64,000 nucleotides of DNA, taken from a virus. Position 1 is the stretch's first letter; every line of letters begins with the position of its first letter. The position numbers were made by a program, and so were the translations under genes. Positions 27,385 through 35,344 of this stretch are shown here, piece after piece. The stretch spans positions 1 through 64,000 of IMG/VR virus record IMGVR_UViG_3300042453_005424. One strand, written 5' to 3'. The notes below the pieces were generated by a model that worked only from the letters and a program-made list of their open reading frames with translations, searched no databases and was not told where the DNA came from.

Positions 27385-27407
27385 AAAAGGGGTCCGCACG
27401 GGACCCC
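27385..27407 (-). terminator. Rho-independent terminator after major capsid gene
   Basis: Minus strand: stem GGGGTCC/GGACCCC (27407-27401 with 27395-27389), 5-nt loop, followed by a T-run. It lies 37 bp after the capsid gene stop and closes the decoration-capsid transcript. Confidence 0.85.
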
Positions 27408-27443
27408 TCTCTATAACTTATCTTATCTTATCTTATTTTAACC

Positions 27444-28400
27444 TTAGACGAAGTCGATTCTGACCGCGCCCTTAACGTTACCGATAGCGAGCGAAAGGTT
27501 CATGTATTGGAAGTACTCCAAGAAGTATGCTTCGTTTTTCATGAACACAGTGAGCGGCTGTAAGCGATAATATTTACCAAAGAACTCTTCCGAAGAAAAG
27601 AGATAAATAGTTCCGTCAGGAACCAAGTCAGACTTGATTGTGTAGATGGGTTTCACGCCTAAGAGAGTCTTAGAAGGAAGGCCATTCACAAACATGTCTT
27701 GAGCAAGATCACCACCAACTTCAGAGCGACTCATCTTAACGAAGTCGTCTGCAGTAACAGTATTCATGAGCATAACACCCTTGGATTCTCCACCATCAGG
27801 CTGCGAAGGTCCAAAAGGAACGCGGAGGCGTTTGATCACTTTGAAGGCTTCTGCGACATTTTCACGAGTAATTCCGCCAGAAATGCTGCGGTATTGGGGA
27901 AGACCCATGCCGTTCAACGGGTTGACGGCGTCTCTCGTTCCGAGCACGCTATTAACACGCTCGATGAATCTAGAATCGATCTCAGCAGCAATATCCTTGG
28001 TGCTGATTTCGAGCATGATCGCACGAATGTCATAGTCGTAGCTACGAAGATGATCGATGTCCTTGTTGAACTTCGGGGATGTGATCCGTGTGAAGTAAGA
28101 AGGATAACGCGATCCGCTGAACTGATAAGCGTCCGGAACTACTCCGAGAGGAATAGTAACAGCAGGAGCTGTATCAGGCTCACGATCATTCCACTTAACC
28201 AAGAACTCGGGGTTTTCTGCCTTGTCGAGTTCGTCATTACTGATGTCGATAGGCGTCAGAATCTTTTCTGTGAAGCTCTCTTCACGAAGTTTATTACGAG
28301 TAAAAGATTGCGCTGAAACAGCGGCCTTTTTCTCTTCGCCGGCTCGAATCATTTCAACGAACGTGTCGTTGAATACTTTTTGATTTGCGATTTTTTCCAT
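27444..28400 (-). CDS. Major capsid protein
   Basis: A 318-residue protein in the expected place (after protease and decoration protein, before neck and sheath). It has an N-terminal helix and charged arm, a long central helix region (D-I-A-A-E-I-D-S-R-F-I-E-R-V-N), a Gly-rich part, then beta strands with T-L-L-G-V-K-P-I-Y-T-I-K and L-Q-P-L-T-V-F-M-K-N-E-A-Y, consistent with an HK97-type fold. Supporting signs of very high expression are the AGGAGA ribosome-binding site, a dedicated upstream promoter, a strong terminator and codon use shifted towards GC-ending codons compared with neighbours. The assignment is by context and pattern. Confidence 0.75.
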   Translation of the reverse strand: MEKIANQKVFNDTFVEMIRAGEEKKAAVSAQSFTRNKLREESFTEKILTPIDISNDELDKAENPEFLVKWNDREPDTAPAVTIPLGVVPDAYQFSGSRYPSYFTRITSPKFNKDIDHLRSYDYDIRAIMLEISTKDIAAEIDSRFIERVNSVLGTRDAVNPLNGMGLPQYRSISGGITRENVAEAFKVIKRLRVPFGPSQPDGGESKGVMLMNTVTADDFVKMSRSEVGGDLAQDMFVNGLPSKTLLGVKPIYTIKSDLVPDGTIYLFSSEEFFGKYYRLQPLTVFMKNEAYFLEYFQYMNLSLAIGNVKGAVRIDFV

Positions 28401-28421
28401 AGTATTAATTCTCCTGATCTA

Positions 28422-28904
28422 TTAAGCGTTGAGTTTCACTGCGACAAATGTCACGGCGGCGCCGGCTGCTCCTCTGGGGAGTGTGCGGAAGCCTTCAACC
28501 CAGCCAACAACCTTACTTCCAGCATTTCCGCCGGTGGCTGCGATGGTGGTTAAGTTTCCGCTGTCGTTTGTAGTGAGCGGTGTGCCTATTGCTGCGGTGG
28601 CAACAGCTGTTTCATATTTGTCTGTTTCTACGACAGAAGCGCCATCAAGCCCGAAGACACCGATTCTTCCGGACTCAACTACATCTCCATCTGTTTGGTC
28701 GTTGATAGCGAAACCTAAGAGTACATTCCCAGGCACAGCTCCTGTACCAGAGTTAGCTCCTCTAGCGACTTCGACTAAGCTAGCGCCTGCGGCAGTGAAT
28801 ACACGTACCACATGGCCGGCTTCGATTGCATTTCCCGCGACAGGCTTACCAATAAAATTTGTTTGGCGAAGACTTAAAGCAGGACCTTTTTTGAAGTTAA
28901 TCAT
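28422..28904 (-). CDS. Capsid decoration/head fibre-like protein
   Basis: A 160-residue, Ala/Gly/Val/Thr-rich protein with the beta-rich pattern of head decoration proteins: F-I-G-K-P-V-A-G-N-A-I-E-A-G-H-V-V-R-V, then L-L-G-F-A-I-N-D-Q-T-D-G-D-V-V-E-S-G-R, and a closing A-A-V-T-F-V-A-V-K-L. It is immediately upstream of the capsid gene (21 bp), has an AAGGAG ribosome-binding site and is the first gene behind a good promoter. It is expected to coat or stabilise the capsid. Confidence 0.65.
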   Translation of the reverse strand: MINFKKGPALSLRQTNFIGKPVAGNAIEAGHVVRVFTAAGASLVEVARGANSGTGAVPGNVLLGFAINDQTDGDVVESGRIGVFGLDGASVVETDKYETAVATAAIGTPLTTNDSGNLTTIAATGGNAGSKVVGWVEGFRTLPRGAAGAAVTFVAVKLNA

Positions 28905-29016
28905 ATTATTCTCCTTTAATTTTGTTTATTTGTTTTGGTTTTTTTGTTTTCTTCGCTTTTCACTCTGCTAACCGATCAAGGTCACATCAGCAATGTATTT
29001 GCAAAGCTATATTATT

Positions 29017-29045
29017 ATTATCTATAATTACTGATATTTAGTCAA
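29017..29045 (-). promoter_or_regulatory. Sigma-70-like promoter for decoration-capsid operon
   Basis: Minus strand: TTGACT (29045-29040), 17 bp, GATAAT (29022-29017). It lies 112 bp before the decoration gene, leaving a 5' leader of about 100 nt in which I see no conserved riboswitch. Confidence 0.65.
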
Positions 29046-29080
29046 TTATTTTTTTTAGATAAATCTTTAGAAAATTTAAA

Positions 29081-29656
29081 TTATTTAGAAGCTGCGGCAG
29101 CTCCTTGAAACTCTTTCGGTATAGCTTCAGGATGTCCTGTAAACCAAGCTGTTTGGCGGTCCATTTCTTCTCGGCTAATTTTTGATGGATCACTGTATAT
29201 GCTCGCGGCGGCGGCCTGAGCTGGGGATAATTTCCCTTGAGCCACATTTTCTTTTAGTTCGATAAGTCTACTAATAAAATTTTCTTTTCTTATTTGTTTA
29301 AGTGCGGATTCGCGGCCCATACCTTTACCTAGACGGTAACCTGTATAACCTGGGACAAACATAAATTTTGCTCCTCTTCCTAATAACGAGGGGCGGTCTT
29401 CGATTACTCTGGTCAACAACTTCTTTTTGAACTCTTCTGGTGTGTCCGATACATCACGGAAATGGTTGGTTTTAGCTTTTTCCCTCAGATACCCTGCCCC
29501 CATACCCAAAGCAGAAGGAAGGCCGTAGTAGCCCATTTCCATAGCAGGCCCAAAAAAAGCTTTTTTTGTTAAGGAATCTATCTGAGCCTCCGGTAAACCG
29601 GACTCAGAAGCACGCTTTAAAAATCCTTCTATAAATTTTTGCTGCAACGTGCGCAT
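29081..29656 (-). CDS. Head/cargo protein with N-terminal GFLKRA module
   Basis: A 191-residue protein that begins with the recurrent module: residues 8-33 read F-I-E-G-F-L-K-R-A-S-E-S-G-L-P-E-A-Q, followed by T-K-K-A. A Gly/Tyr-rich stretch with weak hydrophobicity follows (Y-Y-G-L-P-S-A-L-G-M-G-A-G-Y), then a basic region and Ala-rich end. The location between scaffold-like and decoration genes suggests an internal head protein. It is the best-preserved example of the tag on the minus strand. Confidence 0.65.
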   Translation of the reverse strand: MRTLQQKFIEGFLKRASESGLPEAQIDSLTKKAFFGPAMEMGYYGLPSALGMGAGYLREKAKTNHFRDVSDTPEEFKKKLLTRVIEDRPSLLGRGAKFMFVPGYTGYRLGKGMGRESALKQIRKENFISRLIELKENVAQGKLSPAQAAAASIYSDPSKISREEMDRQTAWFTGHPEAIPKEFQGAAAASK

Positions 29657-29662
29657 AAAAAA

Positions 29663-30055
29663 TTATTCGTCTAAAAGACTATAGTTTTGGTCATAACCGA
29701 ATGCTCGGCGCATCACAGGGTCTTCTGATGCTCCGGCCGATTTAACTGTGGCTACTTTACCCATATAAGCAACATCTGATGCAGTACAAACACGCTCAAC
29801 AATTTTAGCTAGATAACCGAGGTCTTCCTTGGCTTTTTTAAGGAACACTTCCTTCTCATCGCTATCAGTTATAAAATCAGAATTATATAGAGCATCAGCT
29901 GCTTTTTTCAAGGCAGCTTCGGTTTCTTGGTCTTTTTTAACTTTTTCAGCAGCTTCCTTTACTTGATAATCATGCAACTGATTTTTAAGCTCCTTGATTT
30001 CAGCTAAAGCCGATTTTACGAATTCTTCTATTTTGTTAGTTGCTTCGTTTGTCAT
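29663..30055 (-). CDS. Coiled-coil head protein
   Basis: A 130-residue, Lys/Glu/Ala-rich protein; residues about 5-60 form a long coiled coil (F-V-K-S-A-L-A-E-I-K-E-L-K-N-Q-L). It contains several K-x-A sites (V-K-S-A, V-K-E-A-A, K-K-A-A), the motif I suspect to be processed by the prohead protease. The 49-residue gene overlaps its start by 20 bp. A scaffold or core role is inferred. Confidence 0.6.
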   Translation of the reverse strand: MTNEATNKIEEFVKSALAEIKELKNQLHDYQVKEAAEKVKKDQETEAALKKAADALYNSDFITDSDEKEVFLKKAKEDLGYLAKIVERVCTASDVAYMGKVATVKSAGASEDPVMRRAFGYDQNYSLLDE

Positions 30056-30185
30056 TGTTTGCTTTATCTAGGTTTATCAAGCTGTCTATGTATTCTAAAA
30101 CTTTTTGCTTGTCTTGATCGTCTAAATAATTAAGCGCGTTTATCGCTTGCTGCTCGACAGATATTTCTGGCGATGTATCAGGCAT
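30036..30185 (-). CDS. Small acidic helical protein (49 residues)
   Basis: An ATG at 30185-30183 opens a 49-codon frame ending at TAA 30038-30036. It fills the gap between the 307-residue and 130-residue genes and overlaps the latter by 20 bp, which suggests coupling. The product is acidic and helical (Q-A-I-N-A-L-N-Y-L-D-D-Q-D-K-Q-K-V-L-E-Y). No ribosome-binding site is obvious. Function unknown. Confidence 0.5.
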   Translation of the reverse strand: MPDTSPEISVEQQAINALNYLDDQDKQKVLEYIDSLINLDKANNDKRSN

Positions 30186-30198
30186 TATAAGCTGTTAG

Positions 30199-31122
30199 TT
30201 ATTTAGTAGGTTGACCACCGACAATTTCTGTCTTGAGCTTTTCTAAAACCATGTCAGCAACAACAGAAGCTAATTTTGCCTGAGCTTCAACTTGAGCTTG
30301 CTCCTGCTTAGCTTCGGCCTGCTTAGTCTGCTCTTTTTGATAAAAACTCTCTAATTCAGCAACTTTTGCTTTAAGGGTTTTATTTTCTTCAATTGCTTGC
30401 TCGAGAGCAGCTTCTTTTAAAATAGAATCAAAGTATTCAGCTCCTGCTTCTTCTGCTTTCTTTTCGGTTAAGCTATCCTCGGATTGAAGATTCTCGGCTG
30501 CTTGGGCGATCATCAGATCAAAATCACGGCGACCGGCCTCTTTTGTAAATTCTGCTTCATTAGGAGCGGAATATTCGCTAGCGCTCTTTAAGAGAGCTGC
30601 GCAAAATTGGCGGCCTAGTTCGTAGGAAGCAACTTTAGCAGCCAGCTCTTCAACTTCAGCCTTTTTAGCCTCAGCTAAAGGAGCGCTATCGTCCGTGCTG
30701 GGCTTTTGCTCTCCTGTGGTTTGGGGTGTGTTATTTTCAGGTTTTACAGCATTTTTATCAACAGTTTCTTTGTCATCACTAATACTTTCCGATTTAACAT
30801 CTCCAGGAGTTCCCTTAACTGTATCCTGTGCTTCGCCCTGCTTGCGAATAATGTCAAGAATTTCAGCTCCCAAGGTCTCTGCTGTTTTAGGCCCGCAACA
30901 AGGTGTAGCAGAGTCGTCAGAAGGTTTCTGATGATAGCCTTGCGCTACATTTTCAGGACCTACGGAATTTTTATTAGTCGTTTCATGCTCATCGCTAATA
31001 CTGTTAGATTTCACATCTTCCCCCGGAACACCAGAAATATTTTTCTGTGCGTCGGCTGCTTGCTTTTTGACCATAGTGTGAAGTTGATTAAGGACTTCTG
31101 CGTGTTTTGTTAATTTTGCCAT
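30199..31122 (-). CDS. Scaffold-like head protein with internal repeat
   Basis: A 307-residue protein rich in Glu, Lys, Ala and Gln. Residues about 28-90 and 98-155 are two copies of a repeat around G-x-P-G-x-D-V-K-S-x-S-I-S-D and K-N-x-V-x-P-E-N. Residues about 155-195 carry a degenerate GFxxRA-type helix (F-C-A-A-L-L-K-S-A-S-E-Y). The C-terminal 90 residues are a Gln/Glu/Ala-rich coiled coil. It contains many K-x-A sites. A strong AGGAGA ribosome-binding site and promoter suggest abundant expression. Coiled-coil content and position upstream of decoration and capsid fit a scaffold or inner core protein. Confidence 0.6.
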   Translation of the reverse strand: MAKLTKHAEVLNQLHTMVKKQAADAQKNISGVPGEDVKSNSISDEHETTNKNSVGPENVAQGYHQKPSDDSATPCCGPKTAETLGAEILDIIRKQGEAQDTVKGTPGDVKSESISDDKETVDKNAVKPENNTPQTTGEQKPSTDDSAPLAEAKKAEVEELAAKVASYELGRQFCAALLKSASEYSAPNEAEFTKEAGRRDFDLMIAQAAENLQSEDSLTEKKAEEAGAEYFDSILKEAALEQAIEENKTLKAKVAELESFYQKEQTKQAEAKQEQAQVEAQAKLASVVADMVLEKLKTEIVGGQPTK

Positions 31123-31149
31123 GATTTTTGTTCTCCTGATTGTTTATAG

Positions 31150-31178
31150 ATTTTATTTTAATTTAATGAAATTGTAAA
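31150..31178 (-). promoter_or_regulatory. Sigma-70-like promoter candidate
   Basis: Minus strand: TTTACA (31178-31173), 17 bp, TAAAAT (31155-31150), 27 bp before the 307-residue gene, with an AGGAGA ribosome-binding site in between. The region is very AT-rich, so chance is a concern. Confidence 0.45.
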
Positions 31179-31181
31179 TAT

Positions 31182-32195
31182 TTATTTCTCTTCTTGTTTC
31201 TCTTTGTTATCTTCGGTTTTTCCTTTAGCTAAGTTATAAGCAACTGTTCCACCTGCAGCAGCTCCGCCTGCCGCAGCGGCACCTAACCCAATAGCTTTCT
31301 TATTACGTCTAAGAAAAGCAGCTGTATCTTTACCTTTGGTGAAAGATTCTCCGCCGCGCACCTTATCTGCTTTGTTTCCTTTTACAAACCCTTCAGCAAA
31401 ATCTTTTGCTTTATTGTACTTAGAACTAACTGTCTTACCGGCAGAGCTCGTTGCGGCTCCAAAACGCCCGGCTAATGTAGGCGCCGGAAGAGATAATGCT
31501 GAAGATTTTACAAACTCAAGAATTTCAGCATCTGAAAACCCATATTCACGAGCGCGCTCTAAAACACCTTCGTAATAAGCAGCTGTTTTTTCATCAATTT
31601 CAGAAGTCGCGTCTTTGTCTCCGCGCAATTTCTTTAAATCGCTCGAATCAATTTTACCGTTATTGTTTAAATCTAATTTGTGCTGGTCTCCTTTTAATTC
31701 AGCTGCTTGTTTTACAAAATTAACAGTTTCGTTCAACGCCTGCTCATACAAATCAACCGCTTGTTTAAAAGAGGCTCCGTGCTCCACAGCTCTCTCTAAA
31801 AATCCTTCTATATACCCAGCAGATTTAACAAAATCCAACTCGGCGCTTTTAACAGCTTCTTCTTGAGGTTGTGTTCCGAGATGCGTAGCGATTGCTTGAG
31901 CTAATTCTCCAATCTCACCATCTTCCGAAGCTGATTGGCCTCCTTGGATATCTCCAGCCAACTCAGAGGCTAACTGCTCTAATTCTTCCGGAGATAAAGA
32001 CGCAAGAAGCTGCTCCACTTCATCACCTCCCTGCGCTCCTCCTTCAACTCCAATATTTTCTTCTAACGCCTCTTGGGGCAGCTCTGGAGATGCTGCTGCT
32101 GGGGAAGGGGCAACCGGTGGAATATTCAGTTCTTCCGCAGCAAGCTTGTTTTTTAAAAATTCTGCGGCTAATTCAGTGGCTGATTTATTTGTCAT
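31182..32195 (-). CDS. Head/cargo protein with two GFxxRA modules and an EF-hand-like loop
   Basis: A 337-residue protein. Residues 1-125 are acidic and disordered. Residues about 128-153 (Y-I-E-G-F-L-E-R-A-V-E-H-G) and 207-231 (Y-Y-E-G-V-L-E-R-A-R-E-Y-G-F) are two copies of the recurrent helical module. Between them, residues 175-186 read D-L-N-N-N-G-K-I-D-S-S-D, fitting a 12-residue Ca-binding loop (D at 1, N at 3 and 5, G at 6, I at 8, D at 12) as in dockerins or EF-hands. Near the end is a Gly/Ala hydrophobic stretch (A-I-G-L-G-A-A-A-A-G-G). The protein is probably internal to the head. Confidence 0.65.
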   Translation of the reverse strand: MTNKSATELAAEFLKNKLAAEELNIPPVAPSPAAASPELPQEALEENIGVEGGAQGGDEVEQLLASLSPEELEQLASELAGDIQGGQSASEDGEIGELAQAIATHLGTQPQEEAVKSAELDFVKSAGYIEGFLERAVEHGASFKQAVDLYEQALNETVNFVKQAAELKGDQHKLDLNNNGKIDSSDLKKLRGDKDATSEIDEKTAAYYEGVLERAREYGFSDAEILEFVKSSALSLPAPTLAGRFGAATSSAGKTVSSKYNKAKDFAEGFVKGNKADKVRGGESFTKGKDTAAFLRRNKKAIGLGAAAAGGAAAGGTVAYNLAKGKTEDNKEKQEEK

Positions 32196-32220
32196 ATGTT
32201 TGTATGTTGAGTATTAAGTT

Positions 32221-32249
32221 ATATTAACTGAAAATTTGTATAACTCCAA
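32221..32249 (-). promoter_or_regulatory. Sigma-70-like promoter candidate
   Basis: Minus strand: TTGGAG (32249-32244), 17 bp, TAATAT (32226-32221), 25 bp before the 337-residue gene. It starts just after the protease gene stop at 32257. Confidence 0.5.
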
Positions 32250-32256
32250 GAATTTT

Positions 32257-33693
32257 TTAAAAATTCTGAATTATAGCGTTCAAAAGCAAGTCATCATCTA
32301 ATTTATTTTGGTCCTCAAGGTATCTCAAAGCTGCCAATTTATAAGCTGTATATTGGTCAGCTAATTCACGAACTGCGGCTTCTTTCGATATCTCCGAGTT
32401 TTCTTTTTTACCTGTTAATTTATTCTGAGGTTTGCCTACAATCGTAATTCGCAAAATTCTTTGGTGTGCAGGAGCTCCAAAAAGAGAATGCCCGTCAAAC
32501 AAACCATTCACCAATTTTTTAATCTCTTTTGGCATTATATCTGAAAAAGAGGGCTCATATTTTTCATTGTGTAAAATATCCTCATTCAAATCAGAAAAAG
32601 CAAAAGGAAGCCTAGTTTTTACTTTGCTGAATAAATCTTCGGTGTTTTTAATCTTTTTGGTTCCGAATAAATATTTTATAAAGTCTTCGAGAGAAAAAAT
32701 GACACCTTTGTCTGCTAGCGCTCTTAGTAATTTAGAAGGTTCGAATTTACGCAGCTCTTCAAGAGTATCCTCAGAAATATTGTCGCTACTTTTAATTTTA
32801 GCTGCTTCATCTCGAATAAATTTATCTCGGCTGTTTTTAACCCCGCCTTTTATAACTGTCTCAACACGCTTTTCTATCTCTGCCAGCTTGGCTACCAAAT
32901 TTCTTTTCTCACTGGCATATTTTGACACATAAAGAGTATTGTCTTCCTCAGGAACAACAAACCCTGGGTATAGATTAAAATAGTCCGCAGCTTTTTTAAT
33001 ATAAGTTCCGTCAGAAGCAACTTTTTTAAGAGACATACCTATCCTATCAGCAGGTCTGCCGACTATAGACAATTCGAACCATCTAGGATTTATATTATCC
33101 ATACTGCACATTTCGCCGCGTTTGTTGATTTCGCCTAATTTAGATGGAATATGCTCGCAACGAGATCTGTCGTCTTTAGCTTCGTGGTCGCACCAAGTAC
33201 ATTTGTCATAAGCCACTTTAGCCGCCATCGAAACATTGATTTGTTTACCTTCTGACAACTTTTGAATTTCTTCAGCACATTTATCATTATCCATTCCGAT
33301 AATTAATTCAATACGGCGCATATTTTTATTATATGCGGCAGCTTTAATATTTCCGTATTTCGGGTCTTCAGGTTTATTTTTATGGTGCCTGTTTAAAGCA
33401 CGCCCGTCGTACTTACCTTCTTTATTTTTTTTGCCTGAATATAAGAATGTTTTATAATTGTTTACACATTCGGCTTCTTTAAAAATATCGCCGTTTCTAT
33501 TAGCGCCAGTTCCTTCGTACGCACCAAGCGCAATAACTAATACATCAGTTTGTCCGGCTGTTTTCTCAGCACAAAGCTCATTGTGCGCAGCTCCTGTCTT
33601 AGCCAATGTATTTTTATTAGCCAGTATTTGTACAGGTTCTACATCCCAATTCCAATCTTCAGTAGAACTAAATTTAATTAACCCCGAGTACAT
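32257..33693 (-). CDS. Prohead (capsid maturation) protease
   Basis: A 478-residue protein. Residues about 52-75 have V-L-V-I-A-L-G-A-Y-E-G-T-G-A-N-R-N-G-D, then N-R-H-H-K-N-K (H103/H104), then K-A-A-A-Y-N-K-N-M-R-R-I-E-L-I-I, then I-N-V-S-M-A-A-K-V (S155). This His plus Ser layout with about 50 residues spacing matches herpesvirus-assemblin/S78-type prohead proteases. An insert with C165, C168, H170, C179, H181 could bind zinc. The C-terminal half is helical and may be a scaffold-like domain. It lies upstream of the capsid block, as usual. It carries several K-x-A motifs itself, consistent with self-processing. Confidence 0.72.
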   Translation of the reverse strand: MYSGLIKFSSTEDWNWDVEPVQILANKNTLAKTGAAHNELCAEKTAGQTDVLVIALGAYEGTGANRNGDIFKEAECVNNYKTFLYSGKKNKEGKYDGRALNRHHKNKPEDPKYGNIKAAAYNKNMRRIELIIGMDNDKCAEEIQKLSEGKQINVSMAAKVAYDKCTWCDHEAKDDRSRCEHIPSKLGEINKRGEMCSMDNINPRWFELSIVGRPADRIGMSLKKVASDGTYIKKAADYFNLYPGFVVPEEDNTLYVSKYASEKRNLVAKLAEIEKRVETVIKGGVKNSRDKFIRDEAAKIKSSDNISEDTLEELRKFEPSKLLRALADKGVIFSLEDFIKYLFGTKKIKNTEDLFSKVKTRLPFAFSDLNEDILHNEKYEPSFSDIMPKEIKKLVNGLFDGHSLFGAPAHQRILRITIVGKPQNKLTGKKENSEISKEAAVRELADQYTAYKLAALRYLEDQNKLDDDLLLNAIIQNF

Positions 33694-33696
33694 ATT

Positions 33697-35343
33697 TTAA
33701 TTAATTCTTTCAGCGGCATCGAAATCCCCTCTTGATTTGAGGAGTGTTTTTTTCCATTCTTTAATTTGCTCGTCTTCAAAAGCTTTATTTTGAATAGCTC
33801 GCACCAAGGCATATAATCCAGAGCCGCCTAAGGCTATCCCTGCTCCGGCCGCCAAAGGGAGACCAGCCCTTCTCAATGTTCTTCTCAGCCCTGAAGATTG
33901 AAAGTTCGGATTCTTTATATCTCTTAAAGTTGTGTTAGCAAACATATGCTCCGCAGGATTTGCCGAAGAAAAATCTTTTCCGCCATTGATTTCTTTTATA
34001 ATGTCTGATACCAGCCCTTCATTAAAATATTTGTCTGCTCCGGTGATATTTCCTTTTTCTAAAAGATCGCCAATTGCTTGATTTTTCCCAGGAACGAGAC
34101 TATTGACTATTCCACGCAACTTGTTCGCTACAGGGCTAATATATTTCTTCTGTAAAAATTTCTGTACAGCCGGATTGTTTTTCAGCTCGTGCAAATCTTC
34201 ACCAATATAAGATTTAAAAGGTTTTCCAGAATCTCTTTTCCTCTTATAACTTTCCATGAAATTTGCATAATCTTTGAGCTTTGCCTGTGCAGGAGATTGT
34301 CTGGCTTGGCTAATCAAGTTTTTTTGTGCCTGTTCTATTTCAGATATTCTAGAAGCATATTGCTCTTGTAATGTTTTTTTAGGCTTTTGGTCTCCGGTAG
34401 CCATGAGTTGCTCAAGCTTTCGATTGAAGTCTTCGCTAATAATACTTTTTTGCATCTCTAATGCGCGGTATTGCGGAGCATAACCATGAGGCTCTAAAGT
34501 ACGCATCAGATCATTGACTTTAGTTTTATAATCGGTCATCGCCGTTCCATAACCTATATCAAGATCTTTTAATTTACTTCTGTAGTAACTATCCAAATTT
34601 TCAAGAGCCCCGCCCTGCATATCTGTAGGATCTATATTCAAATCTTTTATTATTTGCTCAATAGGTTCGCCTTTTTTAGCCCTGCTCAAAGCATTAAGTT
34701 GCTCTTTCTGCGTTGCCGAATATTGCTTTCTAAAATTATCGATAGCTTCAGAACGCTGCGCTTCGAGCATATTGAATTCTCCAGGATATTTCCGCATATC
34801 CGCTACTGGGCGGCGCTCAAGGTCATCTAATCTACGAAAACGCAATTCTGGAGAAACTTTTAAATCGTCACTCAGCTCGCCAAAAGTTCTAGCTATATCT
34901 TCGCGTAAAGGACCTCTTGAAGAATCTAGTAAGTTTGTGGGATTGCTTGGATCTAAAGGGTTATTAGCGCGAGCCATTTGCGCTTTTTCTGTAGCCATCA
35001 TGTTCTGCATCTGGCGTAAATAATTAGTCGCTGCTCCGCCGGCTGCTACCCCAAGACCTATGGTGGGTGACTGCTTTAAAATATCGCTAAGTACAGATTG
35101 CGTTGGGTGCTCATCATAAAAAGTTTTTCCTTTATTGCTCTTAGTACCTGTCAAGTACTCGAGACCTACCACACCTTTTCTAACATGCTCTCGTAAAGCT
35201 TTAATTCGCTCTGCGTCATAACCTTTTAATTTACCGACATTAGAAGAAACTATTGGAGCTATCGCATGGTATAGGTCAGTGTCAAGCCCTGCGGCAGGAT
35301 TCGCTAAGTCTTCTTGAAAAGCTGTTTGTGATGGTGTTGGCAT
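33697..35343 (-). CDS. Large helical internal virion protein
   Basis: A 548-residue protein, mostly long charged helices (residues about 120-370, many E/K/Q heptads), with two short Gly/Ala hydrophobic segments: T-I-G-L-G-V-A-A-G-G-A-A near residue 95 and A-A-G-A-G-I-A-L-G-G-S-G-L-Y near residue 505. It follows the 311-residue gene by 1 bp. The mix of coiled coil and glycine zippers resembles phage ejection or inner-core proteins. No enzymatic motif recognised. Confidence 0.55.
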   Translation of the reverse strand: MPTPSQTAFQEDLANPAAGLDTDLYHAIAPIVSSNVGKLKGYDAERIKALREHVRKGVVGLEYLTGTKSNKGKTFYDEHPTQSVLSDILKQSPTIGLGVAAGGAATNYLRQMQNMMATEKAQMARANNPLDPSNPTNLLDSSRGPLREDIARTFGELSDDLKVSPELRFRRLDDLERRPVADMRKYPGEFNMLEAQRSEAIDNFRKQYSATQKEQLNALSRAKKGEPIEQIIKDLNIDPTDMQGGALENLDSYYRSKLKDLDIGYGTAMTDYKTKVNDLMRTLEPHGYAPQYRALEMQKSIISEDFNRKLEQLMATGDQKPKKTLQEQYASRISEIEQAQKNLISQARQSPAQAKLKDYANFMESYKRKRDSGKPFKSYIGEDLHELKNNPAVQKFLQKKYISPVANKLRGIVNSLVPGKNQAIGDLLEKGNITGADKYFNEGLVSDIIKEINGGKDFSSANPAEHMFANTTLRDIKNPNFQSSGLRRTLRRAGLPLAAGAGIALGGSGLYALVRAIQNKAFEDEQIKEWKKTLLKSRGDFDAAERIN

Positions 35344-35344
35344 A

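Noticed and set aside
27699-28316. Long open frame on the plus strand opposite the capsid gene
   Set aside because: It mirrors the codon bias of the capsid gene, has no promoter or ribosome-binding site and no recognisable protein pattern.
28429-28971. 180-codon plus-strand frame opposite the decoration gene
   Set aside because: Shadow of an Ala/Gly-rich gene on the other strand; product is low-complexity.
29038-29247. 69-codon minus-strand frame
   Set aside because: Lies in another frame of the end of the 191-residue tagged gene and has no supporting signal.
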